NCBI GenBank assembly: GCA_022826745.1
Contig: JAJDUI010000034.1
Span: forward strand, 1 to 34,689
Source: Thermoanaerobaculia bacterium
GTDB taxonomy: Bacteria; Acidobacteriota; Thermoanaerobaculia; Multivoradales; Multivoraceae
Direction of reading: 5' to 3'
Length of the DNA stretch: 34,689 nt
A model generated the notes under the pieces. That model ran no database searches. It was not told where the DNA came from and saw only the letters and a program-made list of their open reading frames with translations. Below are positions 25,191 to 33,747 of the stretch, piece after piece. The first letter of the stretch is position 1. Every line of letters begins with the position of its first letter. Made by a program: the position numbers and the translations under genes.

Positions 25191-25478
25191 TCATGCCGCA
25201 TCGAAGCGCTCGACCGTGATCCGCTCGGCGCGCTCGCGGACCTGCCACAGGTCGTAGGCCATCTGCATCCCGAGCCAGGTCTCCGGGCTAGAGCCGAACG
25301 CCTTCGACAGACGCACAGCCATCTCGGTCGAAACGCCGGCATGGCCGTTCACCAGGTCGGAGAGCGCCTGCCTGGTGACACCCAGGCCCTTGGCGGCTCG
25401 CGTGACGGACAACCCCAGAGGCTCCAGGCACTGTCGCCTGACAATCCCGCCTGGGTGTGGAGGGTTGTTCATCGTCAT
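25191..25478 (-). CDS. higA: HigA-type antitoxin (XRE family), partner toxin missing
   Basis: A 95-residue protein with the HigA opening NNPPHPGGIVR and a helix-turn-helix, SVTRAAKGLGVTRQALSDLV (about 24-43), followed by the family pattern MAVRLSKAFGSSPETWLGMQ. HigA normally binds and neutralises the HigB mRNA interferase and represses the operon. AGGAG (25490-25486) is 7 bases before the ATG. No full higB precedes it; only a 3' remnant remains between it and the TPR gene. It is likely a solitary antitoxin or DNA-binding regulator now transcribed from the TPR gene's promoter. Confidence 0.9.
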   Translation of the reverse strand: MTMNNPPHPGGIVRRQCLEPLGLSVTRAAKGLGVTRQALSDLVNGHAGVSTEMAVRLSKAFGSSPETWLGMQMAYDLWQVRERAERITVERFDAA

Positions 25479-25489
25479 GGTGCTTCTCC

Positions 25490-25522
25490 TCAGTGGTAGT
25501 CCACGTAGCTAGTAAGGCGGAA
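25490..25522 (-). pseudogene. Remnant 3' end of higB
   Basis: Immediately upstream of higA the minus strand reads FRLTSYVDYH and a TGA (25492-25490) that overlaps higA's Shine-Dalgarno region. HigB toxins characteristically end in a Tyr/Val-x-Asp-Tyr-His tail just before higA, so this matches in sequence, frame and position. Upstream, the frame runs into the end of the TPR gene, whose TAG (25511-25509) lies inside this tail. The rest of higB appears replaced. The stretch is short, so chance cannot be fully excluded. Confidence 0.5.
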
Positions 25523-27338
25523 ACGCGTCCGCCGCCCGGGCGCAGCAGGCTTCCCCGCGCTCGTAGCGCTCCAGGTTCCGAGCCAGCCGCCGCTCTTCGC
25601 CGGCACGACGCTGCCGGCGCGCCTCCTGAACCAGCGTGCTCTGGATGCTGACCGCTTCTTCGAAGCGACCGATTTCGGCCAACGCCATGGCGGCGGTCTC
25701 GGCGGTCGGCGCCGAGTTGTCGGCTTCGAGGAGCGCTCCGGTGATCGTCATGGCCTGCTGACCGTCGCGAAGCGATGGGTCCGGGGCGCCGACGAGGAGC
25801 CGGGCGAGCGAGTGAGCGGCCGGCCCGTCGGTCGAGTCGACCGCCAGCCGCGCTTCGAGCACGCCCCTGGCGTCGGCGAAGCGTCCGAGCCCCATCAGCA
25901 CGGTCGCCTCGCGGAGCCAGGCGAGACCCTGCGTCGGGTCGAGTTCGCGCACCCGCGTGTAGTGCGACAGAGCTTCCTCCAACCGGCCGGTGCGCACCAG
26001 CGCCTCGGCGAGGCCGAAATGAACCTGCGGTGTCCGGCCGCCCTCGGGTAGCAGGCGCAAGGCCTCGCGCAGTTCCGTGGCGGCCGAGTCGAAGTCGCCA
26101 GTCTGCGCCAGCACGGCGCCGAGTCCGAGCCGTGCTTCGCCGTTGGCAGCGTCACTCTCGAGCACCTGGCGGTATCTAGCCTCCGCCTCGTCCAGGCTCC
26201 CCATGCGAGTCTGGACGTTGCCCAGCGTCAGCAGCGCCTCCACCAGCCCCGGTTCGAGTTCGACCGCCCGGCCAAGGTGCTCCAGCGCGCGGTCGTTTCG
26301 CCCCAGTTCACTCAGGAGCACGCCGAGGTCCGAGTGGGCCTGGGCATTCCCGGGTTCCAGACGAACCGCGACGCCGAAGTGCTCCGCGGCCGCTTCGGGA
26401 CTGCCCCGGCGGACCAGCAGCGTCCCGAGGCTCTCGTGCGCGCGCACATTCGTCGCGTCGGCCGCCACCGCCTGCCGGTAGGCGGTTTCAGCATCGGCCA
26501 GCCGACCCTCCCGGGCGGCGGCATGGCCTCGCGCGAGATGGGGCAAGGCGCCGATGGCGAGCGTCGTCAACTCGTGCATCAGCGGGTCGGCCATGGCGAC
26601 ACGGCTCGGCCCGCTCCGCGCCAGCGCTTCTTCGGCGCGGTCGAACTCGCCCAGCTCGCGGTAGGCCTGACCGAGGTTGTAGTGGACGACGGAAGCACGC
26701 GGCTGCAGCGTCAGCGCGCGCTGGAACTGCTCGATGGCCTGGGCGTACTCGCCACGCTCCTCGGCGACCCGGCCCAGACCGTAGGCCACGGCGGCCGAGT
26801 CGTCGACGGCAGCAGCCCGAACATAGAGCAGCTCCGCCTCCCCGACACGCCCCTGCTCGAGTTCCAGATCGGCGAGCCGGATCAGGGCCGGCCCGTCGTC
26901 GCGACGCAGTTCGAGAGCGTGCCGGAAAGCCGTCGCCGCGGTATTGACGTCCCCGCTTCCAGCAGCGAGGACCCCCAGGTAGTAGGCCCAGTCGAAGGAG
27001 TCAGGAGCCAGCGCGTGGGCCCTCTCGTAGCAGACCAAGGCCGCCTCCAGCAGGCGGTGGGCCTGGTAGAGGCGGCCCAAGTTGCCGAGGGCCTGGGCCC
27101 GGGCAACGGCGCTCGCTTCCTGGTCGGCGAGCAAGGCGTCCAGGTCAGCGCGGCGGGCCTCGATCTCGCGGGCCAGAGGCGGTTCGAGTTCGGTGAGGAC
27201 CGGGTGCGGGATCGCGGTTTCGGCCGGGGCCGCGGTGGATTCGTCCGGCTCGGGCGCACAACCCGGGACGGCCACGAGCAGGAGGGCGGCCGCGATCGGT
27301 CGAAGGCACACGCCCAAGGCTCGGGGCGAGCCGTTCAT
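25509..27338 (-). CDS. TPR-repeat lipoprotein
   Basis: A 609-residue protein with a signal ending in a lipobox (LLLVAVPGCAP), so probably lipid-anchored. From about residue 75 it is almost entirely tetratricopeptide repeats, roughly a dozen. Clear units include ALGNLGRLYQAHRLLEAALVC, AYGLGRVAEERGEYAQAIEQ and AHSDLGVLLSELGRNDRALE. TPRs form scaffolds for protein contacts. Such proteins often neighbour FG-GAP/UnbV proteins in Acidobacteriota and Planctomycetota, and a CRTAC1-like gene lies just beyond higA. The start is divergent from the pentahaem cytochrome gene, with the second repeat cluster between. Its 3' end abuts the higB remnant. Confidence 0.9.
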   Translation of the reverse strand: MNGSPRALGVCLRPIAAALLLVAVPGCAPEPDESTAAPAETAIPHPVLTELEPPLAREIEARRADLDALLADQEASAVARAQALGNLGRLYQAHRLLEAALVCYERAHALAPDSFDWAYYLGVLAAGSGDVNTAATAFRHALELRRDDGPALIRLADLELEQGRVGEAELLYVRAAAVDDSAAVAYGLGRVAEERGEYAQAIEQFQRALTLQPRASVVHYNLGQAYRELGEFDRAEEALARSGPSRVAMADPLMHELTTLAIGALPHLARGHAAAREGRLADAETAYRQAVAADATNVRAHESLGTLLVRRGSPEAAAEHFGVAVRLEPGNAQAHSDLGVLLSELGRNDRALEHLGRAVELEPGLVEALLTLGNVQTRMGSLDEAEARYRQVLESDAANGEARLGLGAVLAQTGDFDSAATELREALRLLPEGGRTPQVHFGLAEALVRTGRLEEALSHYTRVRELDPTQGLAWLREATVLMGLGRFADARGVLEARLAVDSTDGPAAHSLARLLVGAPDPSLRDGQQAMTITGALLEADNSAPTAETAAMALAEIGRFEEAVSIQSTLVQEARRQRRAGEERRLARNLERYERGEACCARAADAFPPY

Positions 27339-27365
27339 TGATCGATCCTAGCGCCGCCGAATGGT

Positions 27366-27457
27366 CGCCGCTTCGCGGCGCGCTGTCTTCCACGGGTCAG
27401 AAGACCCGCGGTCACACGCCTTCGGCGGCAGCGGGTCAGAAGACCCGCGCACCCAGC
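27366..27457. repeat. Second double-hairpin repeat cluster (opposite orientation)
   Basis: Reading left to right: CGCCGC TTC GCGGCG (27366-27380), CGGGTC AGAA GACCCG (27393-27408), then GCGGGTC AGAA GACCCGC (27431-27448) followed by GCACCCAGC (to 27457). The reverse complement of 27431-27457 is identical over 27 bases to 23340-23366, and the module order matches. The cluster occupies most of the gap between the divergent TPR and cytochrome genes, so it overlaps or flanks both promoters. Being a stem-loop cluster, it could also act on transcript ends. Confidence 0.82.
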
Positions 27458-27488
27458 CGGCTCATGTATCGTGATTGTGACCCACCGA

Positions 27489-30446
27489 ATGAAGGCACTT
27501 CGCTCTCCTGGGGCCGACTGGTCCGTGCTGCTCGCCTGTGCGATCGCGACGGCGGCGTCCGGACCGCTACAGGCGCAGACCGGCTCCGCGGATCCGCCGG
27601 CGCCGGTCGTCCCCGGCTACGAGCAACTGCGGCTCGCCGGCGCGGCGGACGAGGCCGCGCTGGGCGAGCTCCTGCTCGGCGAACTGAACTGCCTTTCGTG
27701 CCACACGCCGACGGCCGCCGTTGCCGAGCGCATCCCGACCAGAGCGGCGCCCGACCTCGACCGCATCGCCGAGCGCGCCACCGGCCGATGGCTTGCGGAC
27801 TACCTGCTGGCGCCTCACGAACAGAAACCCGGCTCGGCGATGCCGGACGTTCTCCACTCGCTCGAGCCGGACGACCGCGAAGACGTCGTGCGCACGCTGA
27901 TCGGGTACCTCGCTCACCGCGGGTCGAAGTCGCTTGACTCCGGGAGTCCCGAGCCGCGGAGCGGTTCGGCAGACAGGCCGGTCGCCGCCGACGCCCTCGG
28001 CGAGTTCCCCGTCCACCGTTTCCAGGCCACGGTCGAGCGGGGACGGAGGCTCTTTCATTCCGTCGGCTGCGTCGCCTGCCATGCGCCGGAAGGCGCGGAA
28101 GGCGAACCGGCGATCCCCTCCGTGCCGCTGCCGGACCTGACGGCGAAGACGTCGGTTGACGCGCTGGCCGGGTTCCTGCTCGATCCGCGAGCCGCGCGGC
28201 CGGGCGGCCGCATGCCGCCGCTCCACCTGGAGCGGGAGGAGGCGGAGGCCATGGCGGTCTACCTGCTGCGCGGGCAGACACCCCTGGTGACCGAACGCCG
28301 CCGCGGTTTCGAGTTCGAGTACTACCTGGATCCGGAACAGGACGAGGACGTGCCGGGCTTCTTCCTCCGCCCGGCACCGGACCTCGACGCGCTGCGCCCG
28401 GCCGGCGCCGGCCGTGTCGCCACCCTGTCGCTCGATCTGCCGATTTCGATGAACAGCGGCAACCACGCGTTCCGCTTCAGCGGCCTGCTGCGACTCCCAG
28501 CCGCCGGGGCGTACACCTTCACCCTGGCGTCGGACCGGCGATCGGGCTCCTCGCTACGGGTCGGCGACGACGTCCTCGCCGCAAAGCCCCCCTTCAGCCG
28601 CCGCGATTCGGAGGTCACGGCCGAGCTGGAGGCGGGCGACCATCCCGTGGAGGTGACCTACTTCCTTCGCGGCAGCACCGGCCGGCCCTTCGTCGACGTC
28701 CGGCTCGCCGGAGCGGCCCTGCCGAAGCCGACGCCGCTCCACGAACTGACCAGCCACGAAAGCGTCCGCCTGCGGCCGGCCGACGGTCCTGCCGCGCCCC
28801 GGCGACGATACGAAGAGGACGGCAGCATTCTCTTCGCACGCTACGGCTGCTCTTCGTGTCACACCTCGCCGGGCGTCGATCCCGAGCGGGGCCGGTCCTA
28901 CGCGGTGTCCCGCGCCAGGGCTCCGGCCCTCGACGCCCTGGATCCGGAGCAGGCGCTCGCCGAACCCGCCATGCACGGCGGCGAAACGTCGCCGCGGTAC
29001 CGTCTGGCGAGCCACCAGAAGCAGGCCATCCGCGCCGCGCTTGCGGCGCTGGCGGACCTGCCGCCCGAGCGCCGGCACGAAGACGAGATCACCCTCGCCA
29101 TGGCGAGCTTCAACTGTTTCTCGTGCCACCGGCGCCGCATCGGCGACGTGGAAGTCGGCGGCCCGGACCCGGTCCGGGCCAGGCACTTCCGGGTCGTCGG
29201 CAACCAGGATCTCGGCGACGAGGGGCGGTTTCCCCCGCCGCTTCACGGCGTTGGCGGCAAGCTGAAGCCGGGCGCGCTGCGCTCGATCCTCACCGGCGAC
29301 CGCCTCCACGTCCGGCGCGACTTCATGGAGGTCAGAATGCCGGGCTTCCCGACCGGCGCCGCCGAGCGCCTCGCGGAAGCCCTGGAAGCGGCCGACGCCC
29401 TGCCCGGCGATCTGGATGAGCCGCCCCTCTCCGCCGCAGGCACGGAAGACGGCCTCGAACTGATCGGCACGACCGGCATGAGCTGCGTCACCTGCCACGA
29501 CATCCATGTGCATCCGGCGCCCGGAATCTCCACGATCGACCTCGCCACCGCCTACGACCGTCTGCGCCCCGGCTGGGTGTTCCGCTTCCTGCGGGACCCC
29601 GCCGCCCTCCGCCCCGGCACCCGCATGCCCGCCTACTGGCCCGAGGGCGAGGCGAACTTCCCGCACCTCGGCGGCGGCACGACCAAGGGTCAGATCGACG
29701 CGCTCTGGGGCTTCCTGTCGCTCGGCGCCTCGATGCCGACGCCCGAGGGCATGGACATCGGTTCCGAACTCGTGCTGGTTCCGGACCAGCGCCCGCTCGT
29801 CTTCCGTACCCACATGATCGATGTCGGTCCGCGGGCGATCGCGATCGGCTACCCGGAGAACGTCCACGCCGCCTTCGACGCGAACACCGTCCGCCTGGCG
29901 AAGGTCTGGCGCGGCGCCTTCTTCGACGCCAAGGGAACCTGGCAGGGCAGGGCCGGGCAGTTCTTCGGCCCCTACGGCACGGATGTTCTCAATCTCCCGA
30001 CCGGGCCTGCCTTCGCCGTTCTCGACGACATCGACAGCCCCTGGCCGGCAACGGGCCGCTACGACCGGAACGTCGGCGGCCGTTTCCTCGGCTACCGGCT
30101 GGACGATCTGGGACGCCCCGCACTCCGTTATCGCCTGGGCGACGTGCTGATCGAGGAAGCGCCGGCCCCCCTGCCCGGAGCCGGCGGCGCGAATCTGGTT
30201 CGCCGCTTCCGGCTCGCCGCCGGCCCGGCTCCCGACCCGCTCTTCCTGCTGCTGGCCGAGGGCGAGGAGATCGTGCCCGGCCCGGAGCGGACCTGGTCGG
30301 TGGACGGCACGCTCGACGTCTCCCTCGCCTCCGACGAGGACCTCACGCCGATCGTCCGCGACTCCCAGGGCGTCCGGCAACTCCTGCAGCGGATCGAGCT
30401 CGAACCGAACGGCAGCCTCGACCTGGAGGTGACCCTGTCCTGGTGA
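27489..30446 (+). CDS. Secreted pentahaem c-type cytochrome with PA14-like domain
   Basis: A 985-residue protein with a signal peptide (MKALRSPG to LQAQ). Five haem motifs are visible: CLSCH (68), CVACH (194), CSSCH (454), CFSCH (543) and CVTCH (666). Met-Pro segments such as SAMPDV, GRMPPL, VRMPGF and TRMPAY are likely axial ligands of class I cytochrome domains. Between haems 2 and 3, about 250-420 has PA14-like features (FRFSGLLRLPAAGAYTFTLASD, VRLAGAALP), suggesting carbohydrate or surface binding. The C-terminal 240 residues, with AFDANTVRLAKVWRGAFFDAKGTW, match a domain seen beside secreted propeller dehydrogenases. ATG 27489 is chosen for the signal peptide; GTG 27471 and 27477 are alternatives. 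The stop overlaps the next gene's ATG. Confidence 0.9.
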   Translation: MKALRSPGADWSVLLACAIATAASGPLQAQTGSADPPAPVVPGYEQLRLAGAADEAALGELLLGELNCLSCHTPTAAVAERIPTRAAPDLDRIAERATGRWLADYLLAPHEQKPGSAMPDVLHSLEPDDREDVVRTLIGYLAHRGSKSLDSGSPEPRSGSADRPVAADALGEFPVHRFQATVERGRRLFHSVGCVACHAPEGAEGEPAIPSVPLPDLTAKTSVDALAGFLLDPRAARPGGRMPPLHLEREEAEAMAVYLLRGQTPLVTERRRGFEFEYYLDPEQDEDVPGFFLRPAPDLDALRPAGAGRVATLSLDLPISMNSGNHAFRFSGLLRLPAAGAYTFTLASDRRSGSSLRVGDDVLAAKPPFSRRDSEVTAELEAGDHPVEVTYFLRGSTGRPFVDVRLAGAALPKPTPLHELTSHESVRLRPADGPAAPRRRYEEDGSILFARYGCSSCHTSPGVDPERGRSYAVSRARAPALDALDPEQALAEPAMHGGETSPRYRLASHQKQAIRAALAALADLPPERRHEDEITLAMASFNCFSCHRRRIGDVEVGGPDPVRARHFRVVGNQDLGDEGRFPPPLHGVGGKLKPGALRSILTGDRLHVRRDFMEVRMPGFPTGAAERLAEALEAADALPGDLDEPPLSAAGTEDGLELIGTTGMSCVTCHDIHVHPAPGISTIDLATAYDRLRPGWVFRFLRDPAALRPGTRMPAYWPEGEANFPHLGGGTTKGQIDALWGFLSLGASMPTPEGMDIGSELVLVPDQRPLVFRTHMIDVGPRAIAIGYPENVHAAFDANTVRLAKVWRGAFFDAKGTWQGRAGQFFGPYGTDVLNLPTGPAFAVLDDIDSPWPATGRYDRNVGGRFLGYRLDDLGRPALRYRLGDVLIEEAPAPLPGAGGANLVRRFRLAAGPAPDPLFLLLAEGEEIVPGPERTWSVDGTLDVSLASDEDLTPIVRDSQGVRQLLQRIELEPNGSLDLEVTLSW

Positions 30447-32023
30447 TGTCCCCTCGCAACCGACGAACGAACGCAAGCCACGCCGCCGCGACCGCGCTGC
30501 TCGCGGTGCTGCTGCCCTTGCCGGCCTTCGCCCAGGAACCGCCCGACGAGGAAGACCGGCGAGACATCGAGAAGGCGCTGCTCGCCAGCCAGCGGGAGGT
30601 GCTCGGCGAACAGACCGCCTCCGAGGAGAAGTACTACCGCGTGCTCACGATGCCGCTTCCGGAAGACATGTCGATGGAGGTCGGCGGCCTGCTGCAGCTT
30701 GTGGATGGCCGCATCCTGGCGGCGACCCGGCGCGGCGAGATCTTCATCGTCGAGAACGCCTTCAGCGATCCGCCGGCGCCGGTCTTCAAGCAGTACGCCT
30801 TCGGACTCGGGCAGCCGCTCGGCCTGCTCGAACTCGACGGCTGGATCTACACCTCCCAGAGGGGCGAACTGACCAGGCTCAGGGACACGGACGGCGACGA
30901 CCGGGCCGACGTCTTCGAGACCGTGTCGGACGCCTGGGAAACGAGCGGCGACTACCACGAGTACGTGTTCGGTCCGCGGCTGACGCCGGACGGCAAGCTC
31001 TGGATGACTCTGAACATCCCCTTCGGCGCCGAGCCGTACGGTCCGGTCGACTGGCGCGGCTGGGCGGTGCGGGTCGATCCCGCGACGGGCGCCACCGAGT
31101 TCGTGGCCGCGGGGCTCCGCTCGCCCGCCGGGGTCGAAGTCAGCCCTTCGGGCGAGGTCTTCTACACCGACAACCAGGGCGAATGGAACAACGCCTCGAA
31201 GCTGTCGCTGATCGAGGTCGGAGACTTCCACGGCCACCCCCACGGCATGGCCTCGACCCTGCTGCCCGAGTCGATGGTCGAACCGCCGCCCGACGGCCAG
31301 CCCGAAGGTGGGACCTACATGAAGGACCTGTCCGCGTCGATCCCCAACTTCCGCATGCCTTCGGTCTGGTTTCCCTACGTGAAGATGGGCCAGTCGCCGT
31401 CCGGCCTCAAGTGGGACACCACCGGCGGCTCGTTCGGCCCGTTCGGCGGCCAGATCTTCGTCGGGGATCAGCACCACGCGATGGTCATGCGGGTCTTTCT
31501 GGAGAAGATCGGCGGCCACTGGCAGGGCGCCGCCTTCAACTTCCGCCGCGGCCTCGACAGCGGCGTGATCCGCCTGGCTTTCGCGGATGACGGATCGCTC
31601 TTCGCCGGCCTGTCCGAGCGCGGTTGGGGCAGCATCGGCCCCAGGTCGCACGGTCTCCAGCGGATCGTCTGGACCGGCGCCGTGCCGTTCGAGGTCCACG
31701 AGATGCGGGCCCGCGCCGACGGCTTCGAACTCTGGTTCACCGAGGCCGTCGATCCGAAGACAGCCGGCGACCCGGCGTCCTACCGGATGGAGAGCTACAC
31801 GTATCGGCTCAGCGAGAACTACGGCGGTCCCGAAGAAGACAAGCTGGAGGTCGCCGTTCGTTCCGCCGCGGTGGCAGAAGACGGCATGACCGTTCGGCTG
31901 ACTCTCGATCCGCTGCGCGCCGGCTACGTCCATGAACTGCATCTGGACGGAGTCCGCAGCGACGACGGCGAACCATTACTCCACTCGGAGGCCTACTACA
32001 CGCTCGTCAACATCCCCGACTAG
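30446..32023 (+). CDS. Secreted beta-propeller, sorbosone/glucose-dehydrogenase-like
   Basis: A 525-residue protein with a signal peptide ending at AFAQ. The middle resembles secreted PQQ-type sugar dehydrogenase propellers: ILAATRRGEIFIVEN, LTRLRDTDGDDRADVFETVS (a calcium-like loop), EYVFGPRLTPDGKLWMTL, LRSPAGVEVSPSGEVFYTDNQGEW and FVGDQHHAMVMRV. The last 110 residues form a beta domain (FEVHEMRARADGFELWFTEAVD, YELH-like YVHELHLDGVRSDDGEPLLH) common in such proteins in Planctomycetota and Acidobacteriota. Its ATG shares the A of the cytochrome's TGA, implying a matched pair in which this protein oxidises a substrate and the cytochrome takes the electrons. Cofactor and substrate are unknown. 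Confidence 0.85.
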   Translation: MSPRNRRTNASHAAATALLAVLLPLPAFAQEPPDEEDRRDIEKALLASQREVLGEQTASEEKYYRVLTMPLPEDMSMEVGGLLQLVDGRILAATRRGEIFIVENAFSDPPAPVFKQYAFGLGQPLGLLELDGWIYTSQRGELTRLRDTDGDDRADVFETVSDAWETSGDYHEYVFGPRLTPDGKLWMTLNIPFGAEPYGPVDWRGWAVRVDPATGATEFVAAGLRSPAGVEVSPSGEVFYTDNQGEWNNASKLSLIEVGDFHGHPHGMASTLLPESMVEPPPDGQPEGGTYMKDLSASIPNFRMPSVWFPYVKMGQSPSGLKWDTTGGSFGPFGGQIFVGDQHHAMVMRVFLEKIGGHWQGAAFNFRRGLDSGVIRLAFADDGSLFAGLSERGWGSIGPRSHGLQRIVWTGAVPFEVHEMRARADGFELWFTEAVDPKTAGDPASYRMESYTYRLSENYGGPEEDKLEVAVRSAAVAEDGMTVRLTLDPLRAGYVHELHLDGVRSDDGEPLLHSEAYYTLVNIPD

Positions 32024-32036
32024 AGGAGCTCCCATC

Positions 32037-33731
32037 ATGCGGCACCCCCGACTCCGCCTCGCTCCGTTCACTCTCCTGCTCGCGCTGGCGATCGCCTGCG
32101 CCCCGGCGGCCCCACCCGCCGAAGAAACCGCGCCCGGCACTCACGACGACCTGCTGCAGCTCTTCGAGGAGTTCCGCGTCTTCCAGCAACCGGCCATCGT
32201 GGACGGCGTGCCCGACTACACCGCCGAGGCGATGGAAGCCCAGCGGCAGGGCCTGGAGGACTACAAGCGCCGGCTCCATGTAATCGACATCTCGGAATGG
32301 ACGGTCTCCGAGCAGATCGACCACCACCTGGTCCGCGCCGAGATGAACGGCCTCGACTTCCACCACCGGGTGACGCGGCCCTGGTCCCGGGATCCGGCCT
32401 TCTACCTGATGTCCCAGGGCGGCGCCGGGCCGGCGATGTCGGGCTTCCGGTCGCTCTTCCGGCTCGAACCGCCGTTCGACGAGGCAGAGCTCGAGGAGTA
32501 CCGGACGACCCTTCAGGCGGTGCCGAAGGTCTACGAGCAGGCGCGGTCGAACCTGACCGAGGCGGTTCCGGACCTCGGCACGATCGCCATCTGGGCCGCG
32601 CCCCGGGAGGCCCGCATCTACGACGAGATCGTGGAGCAGCTCGCCCAGCACCACCCGGAGCTCGTCGCCGACGCCGAAGCGGCGCGCGACGCGGTCCTTG
32701 CCTTCGGCGCCTGGGTCGAGGAGAACACGCCGTCGTGGAGCGGCGTCGCCGGCATCGGCAAGGAGAACTACGACTGGTGGCTGCGCAACGTTCACCTGTC
32801 GCCCTACGGCTGGGAGGAGAGCCGGATGATCGTCGAGCAGGAGTACAACCGGCTCGTCACCTTCCTGGCGCTCGAGGAACACCGCAACCGCGATCTGCCG
32901 CCGTTCGAAATCGCCGACACGCCGCAGAAGTACGCCGACAGCCTGCACCAGGCGCTCCGCTACGTCGTCGACTTCCTGCGCGACGGCGAGGTCATGACCG
33001 TGCCGGACTGGGTCGACCCGCACGACTACAGCGACCCGAACGAGCCGCCGGAGCCGCTGCCGTCCGACACGAGCATCGACCACAAGGCGCGGGAGCGCGA
33101 GATCCTGCCCGGCGAGACCCACGAGTACGTCGGCCACATGCTCGACGACCAGCGGCGCCAGCGCGACGACCGGCCGATCCGCGGCGCCGACCGCCGCTTC
33201 AACATGGAGTGGATGCGGATGGAGGGCTGGGCGGTCGCCCTCGAGGAACTCACGATGCAGGCCGGCGTCCTCGACGAACGGCCGCGCCGCGGCCGCGAGG
33301 TCGAGTACCTGATGAACATCTCCCACATGAGCCTGGCCCTGCCCGACCTCGCCATGCACGCGAACCTGATCACCTTCGACGAGTCGCGGGCACTCTGCGC
33401 CGCGCTGATGTCCAAGGGCTGGACCCAGGAGGACGAGCGCATGGTCTGGTACGAGATGGAATCCAACCTGCGCTTTCCCGGCTTCCACACCGGCGTCGTC
33501 GTCGGCAAGGCCCACTTCATGAAGCTCTTCCGCGAACGCGCCATGCAGCTCGGCGACGAGTTCGTCCTCCGCGACTTCATCGACGAGTTCCTGGCCGGCG
33601 GGATCATCCCGATCTCCCTGATCCGCTGGGAGATGACCGGCTACGACGACGAGATCCGGTTCCTGACCGGCGAGGACGACGTGCCGAACCGCGTGTTCGA
33701 TCCGGCACTGCAGTTGGCGGACCGGCTGTAG
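32037..33731 (+). CDS. DUF885 family lipoprotein, putative metallohydrolase
   Basis: A 564-residue protein with a lipobox (LALAIACAP). DUF885 marks are HEYVGH in GETHEYVGHMLDDQ (about 361-366), corresponding to the HExxGH zinc-type motif, and EGWAVALEEL (about 395-404), corresponding to the usual EGWALYAE. Family members are long helical proteins thought to be peptidase-like. The family's more usual HExxPGH has lost its Pro here. ATG 32037 has GAGGAG (32023-32028) 8 bases upstream and lies 13 bases after the propeller stop, so it is probably co-transcribed. The substrate is unknown. Confidence 0.88.
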   Translation: MRHPRLRLAPFTLLLALAIACAPAAPPAEETAPGTHDDLLQLFEEFRVFQQPAIVDGVPDYTAEAMEAQRQGLEDYKRRLHVIDISEWTVSEQIDHHLVRAEMNGLDFHHRVTRPWSRDPAFYLMSQGGAGPAMSGFRSLFRLEPPFDEAELEEYRTTLQAVPKVYEQARSNLTEAVPDLGTIAIWAAPREARIYDEIVEQLAQHHPELVADAEAARDAVLAFGAWVEENTPSWSGVAGIGKENYDWWLRNVHLSPYGWEESRMIVEQEYNRLVTFLALEEHRNRDLPPFEIADTPQKYADSLHQALRYVVDFLRDGEVMTVPDWVDPHDYSDPNEPPEPLPSDTSIDHKAREREILPGETHEYVGHMLDDQRRQRDDRPIRGADRRFNMEWMRMEGWAVALEELTMQAGVLDERPRRGREVEYLMNISHMSLALPDLAMHANLITFDESRALCAALMSKGWTQEDERMVWYEMESNLRFPGFHTGVVVGKAHFMKLFRERAMQLGDEFVLRDFIDEFLAGGIIPISLIRWEMTGYDDEIRFLTGEDDVPNRVFDPALQLADRL

Positions 33732-33747
33732 GTAGGCTGCCCGCCCG

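Noticed and set aside
25178..25191. AGGGAC-GG-GTCCCT palindrome between the UnbV gene and higA as a bidirectional terminator
   Set aside because: The 2-base loop is too tight for the full stem, and there is no T run on either strand. Termination cannot be supported.
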